A stretch of DNA of 26,967 bases from JAQVWU01 sp964628455 (GTDB lineage Bacteria; Bacillota; Clostridia; Oscillospirales; CAG-272), in assembly GCA_964628455.1 (NCBI GenBank), contig CAZVPD010000027.1:1-26967 (forward strand), written 5' to 3'. Below, in pieces: positions 22,255 to 26,967 of this stretch. Below the pieces are notes generated by a model. The model searched no databases and was not told where the DNA came from. It saw only the letters and a program-made list of their open reading frames with translations. The translations under genes and the position numbers were made by a program. The number at the start of each line of letters is the position of its first letter. Positions within the stretch are counted from its first letter, which is position 1.

Positions 22255-24435
22255 ATGAATCATTCCGTGGAAAACTATCGGGTCATCCGCGATAAACTGA
22301 TGAATGAAAAGAAAAATACAGAAAAAGATGTCAGCTGCATCATCCATATCGGTTCGGCTACATGCGAAAATGCAGCCGGAGCCGATGCCGTGCGGGACGA
22401 ATTTACCAAACTCATCCTGGCTTCCGGCCGGCAGGACATTCTCGTAAAGCAGACCGGCTGTACCGGCCGCTGCGCGCGGGAACCGATTGTCGGCGTGTTC
22501 GTCAAAGGGCAGATACCGTTTAAATATGAGCGCGTCACAGCTGCCAAAGTACAGAAAATCTTTCAGGAGCATGTGATCGGCGGCCGGTTTGTTCCGTCGA
22601 TGGTCCTGGACAAAAAGACACCGAAAATTTATTCCCGCATCGTCGTTTTCTGTTCGGGTTACTGCAATCCGGACAGGAAATACGACTGGTCTGTCCTGTT
22701 CCCCGAACTGCTCGCGACTCACGGCGTCGAACCGGATTCTGTCCGCATATATATCGGCGGCTGTTTCGGCCTTTGCCCGACAGATAAAAAAGGGCATAAG
22801 ATGAGTATACTGGTGATGCCGGACAATGTGACGTATGAGTTCGAAGATCTCGGTCAGCTGGGTGAAATCATACAGATGCAGTTTGCGGAGAATAAAAAGG
22901 CGGAGCCGTATATCGCGCATCTCGACCCGATATCGGACCGCTTCCTTGCCATGTACGGGGATGTGGCTTTTTTCAATAAGCAGACGCGTCTCACGCTGCG
23001 CAACAGCGGTCTCATCGACCCGGAGAGTCTTGCGGAATACATAGAGAACAACGGTTATGAAGCGCTTGCAAAAACGCTGGATACCCTTTCGCCGCAGGAT
23101 GTGATCGATGAAGTGACGGCTTCGGGCCTGCGCGGACGCGGCGGCGGCGGATATCCGACAGGCCTGAAATGGGCGAATGCGGCAGCTTCCGTTCACGATC
23201 CCGTGAAATACCTCATCTGCAACGCCGATGAAGGCGACCCCGGTGCATTCATGGACCGGAGTGCGCTCGAAGGTGATCCTTTCAGTGTCATCGAAGGGAT
23301 GACCATAGGCGCGTATGCCGTCGGTGCTAAACAGGGATATATTTACATCCGCGCCGAATATCCTCTCGCCATCCGAAGATGCCGCATAGCGATCGATCTG
23401 GCGCGAAAAGCCGGATTACTGGGCAAAGGCATCCTTGGATCAGGCTTCGATTTTGATATAGATATCCGTCTGGGAGCCGGCGCGTATGTCTGCGGGGAAG
23501 AGACCGCGCTGATGCATTCGATTGAAGGCGAACGCGGTCAGCCTGTGATCCGCCCGCCTTATCCGACAACAGCCGGACTCTGGGGACACCCGACGGTCAT
23601 AAACAACGTGGAGACCCTTGCCAACATCCCCGTTATTCTGATGAACGGCGCAAAATGGTTCGCGCGGATCGGGACGGAAAAAAGTACGGGTACCAAGGTG
23701 TTTGCCCTTGCCGGAAAGGTAAACAACACAGGGCTTGTTGAGGTGCCGATGGGAACCACTCTGCGCGATATCGTCTTTGAGATCGGCGGAGGCATACCGG
23801 AAGGGCGCGCGTTTAAAGCCGTTCAGACGGGAGGTCCTTCCGGGGGGTGTCTGCCTGCAGCCGAACTGGATCTTCCCGTAGATTATGATTCACTGGGCAA
23901 GGCCGGTTCCATTATGGGTTCGGGCGGTATGATCGTCCTCAACGAACAGGATTGTATGGTTGCCACAGCCAAATATTTTCTGGAGTTTACCCAGTCGGAA
24001 TCCTGCGGCAAATGCGTTCCGTGCCGTGAAGGCACCCTGCGCATGCTGGAGATACTCCGCAGGATCACGGACGGAGAGGGTGTCCCGGAAGATATCGGCA
24101 AACTCGAGCGTCTGTCGCTGCTGATCAAAAACACTTCGCTGTGCGGGCTGGGTCAAAATGCGCCGAATCCCGTGCTCAGTGTCCTGAAAAATTTCCGGGA
24201 AGAATTTGAGATCCACATCCGTGAAAAGCGCTGTCCCGCCCATAAATGCAAAAATCTTATCCGTTACGAGATAGATCCGGCAGCATGCACCGGCTGCACT
24301 TTGTGCGCGCGGAAATGTCCGGTATCCTGTATTTCCGGAAGCCCGAAAAATCCGCATGTGATCGACCCGGCGCAATGCATCCGCTGCGGAGAATGCTATA
24401 ATGTATGCCGCTTCAGCGCGGTCAGGCAAATATAA
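22255..24435 (+). CDS. hydB: NADH-dependent [FeFe]-hydrogenase HydB (NuoF-like) with two N-terminal ferredoxin domains
   Basis: A 726-residue flavoprotein subunit that takes electrons to or from NAD(H) in a multi-subunit hydrogenase. Residues 25-115 are the usual thioredoxin-like domain (Cys37, Cys69, Cys73). Residues 123-215 form a second one with a full C-x3-C...C-x3-C set (Cys133, Cys137, Cys170, Cys174). The NuoF part follows: FMN/NADH loop LRGRGGGGYPTGLKW (292-306), NADEGDPGAF (323-332), GAGAYVCGEETAL (407-419). The NuoF cluster is in ESCGKCVPCREG plus Cys630. Two C-terminal [4Fe-4S] motifs are Cys678/681/684/688 and Cys708/711/714/718. Usual HydB proteins have about 600-630 residues, so the second domain explains the surplus. 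GAGG lies 7 bases before the ATG. First gene of the operon. Confidence 0.93.
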   Translation: MNHSVENYRVIRDKLMNEKKNTEKDVSCIIHIGSATCENAAGADAVRDEFTKLILASGRQDILVKQTGCTGRCAREPIVGVFVKGQIPFKYERVTAAKVQKIFQEHVIGGRFVPSMVLDKKTPKIYSRIVVFCSGYCNPDRKYDWSVLFPELLATHGVEPDSVRIYIGGCFGLCPTDKKGHKMSILVMPDNVTYEFEDLGQLGEIIQMQFAENKKAEPYIAHLDPISDRFLAMYGDVAFFNKQTRLTLRNSGLIDPESLAEYIENNGYEALAKTLDTLSPQDVIDEVTASGLRGRGGGGYPTGLKWANAAASVHDPVKYLICNADEGDPGAFMDRSALEGDPFSVIEGMTIGAYAVGAKQGYIYIRAEYPLAIRRCRIAIDLARKAGLLGKGILGSGFDFDIDIRLGAGAYVCGEETALMHSIEGERGQPVIRPPYPTTAGLWGHPTVINNVETLANIPVILMNGAKWFARIGTEKSTGTKVFALAGKVNNTGLVEVPMGTTLRDIVFEIGGGIPEGRAFKAVQTGGPSGGCLPAAELDLPVDYDSLGKAGSIMGSGGMIVLNEQDCMVATAKYFLEFTQSESCGKCVPCREGTLRMLEILRRITDGEGVPEDIGKLERLSLLIKNTSLCGLGQNAPNPVLSVLKNFREEFEIHIREKRCPAHKCKNLIRYEIDPAACTGCTLCARKCPVSCISGSPKNPHVIDPAQCIRCGECYNVCRFSAVRQI

Positions 24436-24503
24436 GACAGAAAGGACCCCGGCACGCCCCGGCAATCCGGCCGGTGTTCTATATCGTATATGAGGTAAAG
24501 GAA

Positions 24504-26270
24504 ATGAAAACAGTTGATCTGATCATTGATGATACACCCGTCAGTGTCCCCGAAGGTTCCACCATTATGGAAGCGGCCGAAGTTTTGGGCATCCGCATAC
24601 CGCGCCTGTGTTATGTGAAGGATCTGGGTATCGAAGGGGCCTGCCGGATCTGCATCGTGGAAGTGAAGGGCTCCCGGAATTACCGTACGGCATGTTCGAC
24701 GAAAGTCGAACCCGGTATGAACGTGAAGACCGGTTCACCCGCGATCCGCCAGGCACGGCGCGACCTGGTGGAACTGATCCTTGACAACCATCCGATGGAC
24801 TGCCAGACCTGCGAGCGCGACGGTATGTGCGAACTTCAGACGCTGGCTTATGAGATGGGTGTCCGGGAGCGGCTTTTTGCCGGAGAGCGTAAGCGTCACC
24901 CGGTCGAAGACCACGGGCAATCTGTCGTCCGCAATTCGGAAAAATGCATTTTATGCCAGCGCTGCGTCCGCATCTGTTCTGAAATTCAGGGTGTGCACAA
25001 CCTGAACCCGCAGTACCGCGGTGTTAAGACATTGATCGGACCGGCACACATGACCGATATGCAGGATTCCGTTTGCATCGACTGCGGCCAATGCATCAAT
25101 GTCTGTCCGACCGCCGCATTTGTGGAAAAAAACGCCACCGAAGATGTCTGGGCAGCCCTTGCAGATCCGGACAAGTTTGTAGTGGTTCAGGTGGCTCCGT
25201 CCATCCGCGCGGCGATAGGAGAAGGCTTCGGCCTTAAGCCGGGAACACCGGAAACAGGCCGGACTGTCACAGCGCTGCGAAAGCTGGGATTTGACGCTGT
25301 TTTCGATACCAACTTCGGGGCGGACCTGACGATTATCGAAGAAGCCGATGAATTTGTCAGGCGGCTGACCACCGGGGAAAACCTTCCTCTGCTCTCTTCC
25401 TGTTCTGCCGGATGGGTTAAATTCCTCGAGCATTTTTACCCTGAGATGATCCCCTATATGTCGACCTGCCGTTCGCCGATGAGCATGCTGTCCGCCCTGC
25501 TCAAAACCTATTACGCCGAAAAAAACAACCTCGACCCGAAATCCGTTTACGTGGTCGCCGTCATGCCCTGCACCGCCAAGAAATTCGAGATCAAACGGCC
25601 GGAACACGTTTTGAACGGGGAGGGTTTATCCGGAATACCTCTCACGGACGCTGTTCTTACGACCCGCGAGCTGGTCTGGATGATCAAGGCATACGGCATC
25701 GATTTCACAAAACTCAAAGAGGGGACGTTCGATTACCCGCTCGGTTTCTCATCGGGAGCTGCGGATATTTTCGGTACCACCGGCGGAGTCATGGAAGCGG
25801 CCCTTCGCACGGCTTCCGAAAAACTTACGGGAAAGATGCTCGATGATGTGAATTTCAATGAGATCCGCGGCACAAAGGGACTGAAAGAAGCGACCATTAA
25901 AATCGGAGACCGGGAGATCAATATCGCCGTGGCGAACGGCCTTAATAATGCCAAAATCATCCTGGAAAAAGTCAAGTCGGGCGAAAAGCAATACCACCTG
26001 ATCGAGTTGATGGCCTGTCCGGGAGGATGCATCGGAGGCGGCGGTCAGCCCTACCCCGCCGACGGACGTTATATCCTTGACCATGAAATTCTGCAGTTGA
26101 GGGCTGACGCGTTATACTCGATTGACGAACACAAACAGATCCGCAAATCCCATGAGAACCCTTACATCGGGCAATTATATAAAGAATATCTCGGACAGCC
26201 GGGCAGCGGCAGATCTCATGAACTGCTGCACACATCGTATTCACCGCGTTTGCCGAGGGGGATAAAATAA
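24504..26270 (+). CDS. hydA: [FeFe]-hydrogenase catalytic subunit HydA
   Basis: A 588-residue group A [FeFe]-hydrogenase, which interconverts protons and H2. Modules in order: plant-type [2Fe-2S] (Cys36, 47, 50, 64); His-Cys [4Fe-4S] (His96, Cys100, 103, 109); two [4Fe-4S] (Cys148/151/154/158 and 191/194/197/201); then the H-cluster domain. H-cluster signatures are SSCSAGW (298-304), MPCTAKKFE (354-362) and ELMACPGGCIGGGGQP (501-516; Cys505, Cys509). The first signature keeps one of the two adjacent cysteines of TSCCP, a form seen in multi-subunit enzymes. There is no C-terminal [2Fe-2S] extension as in Thermotoga HydA. I chose the ATG at 24504 for its GAGGTAAAGG site; earlier in-frame codons overlap hydB. 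Maturases HydE, F and G are not in the window. Confidence 0.95.
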   Translation: MKTVDLIIDDTPVSVPEGSTIMEAAEVLGIRIPRLCYVKDLGIEGACRICIVEVKGSRNYRTACSTKVEPGMNVKTGSPAIRQARRDLVELILDNHPMDCQTCERDGMCELQTLAYEMGVRERLFAGERKRHPVEDHGQSVVRNSEKCILCQRCVRICSEIQGVHNLNPQYRGVKTLIGPAHMTDMQDSVCIDCGQCINVCPTAAFVEKNATEDVWAALADPDKFVVVQVAPSIRAAIGEGFGLKPGTPETGRTVTALRKLGFDAVFDTNFGADLTIIEEADEFVRRLTTGENLPLLSSCSAGWVKFLEHFYPEMIPYMSTCRSPMSMLSALLKTYYAEKNNLDPKSVYVVAVMPCTAKKFEIKRPEHVLNGEGLSGIPLTDAVLTTRELVWMIKAYGIDFTKLKEGTFDYPLGFSSGAADIFGTTGGVMEAALRTASEKLTGKMLDDVNFNEIRGTKGLKEATIKIGDREINIAVANGLNNAKIILEKVKSGEKQYHLIELMACPGGCIGGGGQPYPADGRYILDHEILQLRADALYSIDEHKQIRKSHENPYIGQLYKEYLGQPGSGRSHELLHTSYSPRLPRGIK

Positions 26271-26794
26271 TGGATAATACAGATAAAAAATCAGTGGTCG
26301 AATGCAGCGGCATCCTGATGCCCGAGGATATCAGCGCCTTGATCGACGAATATCTGAGGCTTGACGAACACCCGGAAAGCCAGCTTATCGCTGTGCTTCA
26401 TGCGATTCAGATTCACTTCGGATATCTCCCCGAAGCGGTTCTCGATGAAGTCGCTCAGCGCATGCAGGTACCCGCCGCAACGGTCAGCGGCGTGGCGTCG
26501 TTCTATCATTTCTTCCGCCTTCACCCGCCGGGCAGACATTCGATTTCGGTCTGTCTCGGGACAGCCTGTTTCGTCAAGGGCGCCGACAAGATACTTGAGG
26601 CATTTCAATCCGAACTCGGTATCGGCCTTGGTGAAACTTCAAGCGACGGCGAATTTTCTCTGGATATCTCAAGATGCCTGGGCATATGCGCCCTCGCGCC
26701 GGTTGTGCAGATCGACGATCAGGTATACAGTCAGGTCAAACCTTCTCAGGTATCTCAGATCCTCCGTGCGATCAGAGAAAAAGAAGACGAATGA
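26270..26794 (+). CDS. hydC: NADH-dependent hydrogenase subunit HydC (NuoE-like)
   Basis: A 174-residue NuoE/HydC protein with a helical N-terminal half (IQIHFGYLPEAVLDEVAQRM, VASFYHFF) and a thioredoxin-like [2Fe-2S] domain. Cluster ligands are Cys95 and Cys100 in VCLGTACFVKGAD and Cys136 and Cys140 in CLGICALAP. It bridges the flavin subunit and the rest of the complex in HydABC. Its ATG overlaps the hydA stop codon by one base (TAATG), with AGGGGG about 9 bases upstream, so translation is coupled. Placement after hydA is unusual compared with the common hydC-hydB-hydA order. The operon terminator begins about 30 bases after its stop codon. Confidence 0.93.
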   Translation: MDNTDKKSVVECSGILMPEDISALIDEYLRLDEHPESQLIAVLHAIQIHFGYLPEAVLDEVAQRMQVPAATVSGVASFYHFFRLHPPGRHSISVCLGTACFVKGADKILEAFQSELGIGLGETSSDGEFSLDISRCLGICALAPVVQIDDQVYSQVKPSQVSQILRAIREKEDE

Positions 26795-26826
26795 AAGGGT
26801 TTTGAACGGGAATAAAAAAAGTCACG

Positions 26827-26860
26827 GCAGCCCGGCAATATTTTGTCGGGCTGCTTTTTT
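26827..26860 (+). terminator. Intrinsic terminator of the hydBAC operon
   Basis: GCAGCCCGGCAA (26827-26838) pairs with TTGTCGGGCTGC (26843-26854), 12 pairs with one G-U, loop of four, then six T (26855-26860). The group II intron begins at the next base. Confidence 0.92.
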
Positions 26861-26967
26861 GTGCGCTCGGTATGGGTGCAATCTAACGGGTGAGAGTCCC
26901 GAACACGCTCTAGTAGCGGGAAGTGTACAGCCAAGACCAAAGGTGTCGCCTGCGAGGGTGAATCTGA
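26861..26967 (+). mobile_element. Group II intron (bacterial class C type), 5' end only
   Basis: The sequence begins GTGCGC, the group II intron 5' end. It continues with features familiar from class C bacterial introns: a GGGTGCAATCTAACGGG lead-in, the small hairpin CGGGTGAGAGTCCCG, and the conserved stretch around AGCCAAGACCAAAGGTGTCGCC followed by GCGAGGGTGAATCTGA. Class C introns insert just after intrinsic terminator hairpins, exactly as here. The reverse-transcriptase/maturase gene and the 3' end lie beyond base 26967, so I cannot say whether the intron is intact. Confidence 0.85.

Noticed and set aside
25395..25416. HydA first H-cluster signature reading SSCSAGW instead of TSCCPGW
   Set aside because: I first took it as a damaged active site, but TSCSP-like forms are usual in multi-subunit group A hydrogenases, so only the Ala is mildly unusual.
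1..26967. tRNA, rRNA or CRISPR array
   Set aside because: No cloverleaf with a T-loop GTTC box, rRNA-like sequence or regularly spaced direct repeats were seen by eye.

Overview
The window looks like a chromosomal piece of an anaerobic, fairly GC-rich Firmicute (class Clostridia or a close relative). The reasons are a DnaD-type primosome protein beside a DnaC/DnaI-type helicase loader, a Rex redox repressor, Gram-positive style ribosome binding sites and sigma-A promoters (TTGACA-17-TATAAT type), an NADH-linked [FeFe]-hydrogenase and a glycyl radical enzyme. No rRNA, tRNA or CRISPR array was seen. One mobile element begins at the right edge.

Region 1 (1-8996, all minus strand) is a long colinear run that starts from a promoter at 9056-9084. 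In transcription order it holds a dCMP deaminase, a small lipoprotein, a low-molecular-weight phosphatase of the YwlE (protein-arginine phosphatase) type, RimI, TsaD, an isocitrate dehydrogenase, Rex, DnaD, a DnaC-like loader that seems to lack its C-terminal end, a PHP-domain phosphatase, and the N-terminal part of a CotH-kinase-like exported protein. These are mostly housekeeping functions: nucleotide supply, tRNA t6A modification, protein modification, redox sensing and replication restart.

Region 2 (8997-12309) has a small secreted or membrane protein, an RNHCP zinc-ribbon-like protein, and a large glycyl radical enzyme of the dehydratase/lyase type with its own promoter but no activating enzyme in view. 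A clean plus-strand promoter at 9152-9180 faces no sense gene.

Region 3 (12310-15286, plus strand) is the most striking regulatory unit. A perfect promoter is followed by what I read as a fluoride riboswitch (crcB motif) overlapping an intrinsic terminator, then a CPA-type cation/proton antiporter and an MFS transporter. This looks like a fluoride-induced export or tolerance unit that uses an antiporter rather than CrcB/Fluc or CLC-F.

Region 4 (15277-21889, minus strand) is a three-gene carbohydrate unit: an alkaline-phosphatase-superfamily phosphodiesterase, a large hexosaminidase-like/DUF4838-like glycosidase, and a GH106-like glycosidase. None has a signal peptide, so the products probably act on imported glycans. 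An inverted repeat and a cre-like site are candidate operators.

Region 5 (22120-26860, plus strand) is a hydB-hydA-hydC operon for a multi-subunit, probably electron-bifurcating NADH/ferredoxin [FeFe]-hydrogenase. HydB carries an additional thioredoxin-like ferredoxin domain. The operon ends in a strong intrinsic terminator, and directly after its T-run the 5' end of a group II intron (class C type) starts and runs off the window.
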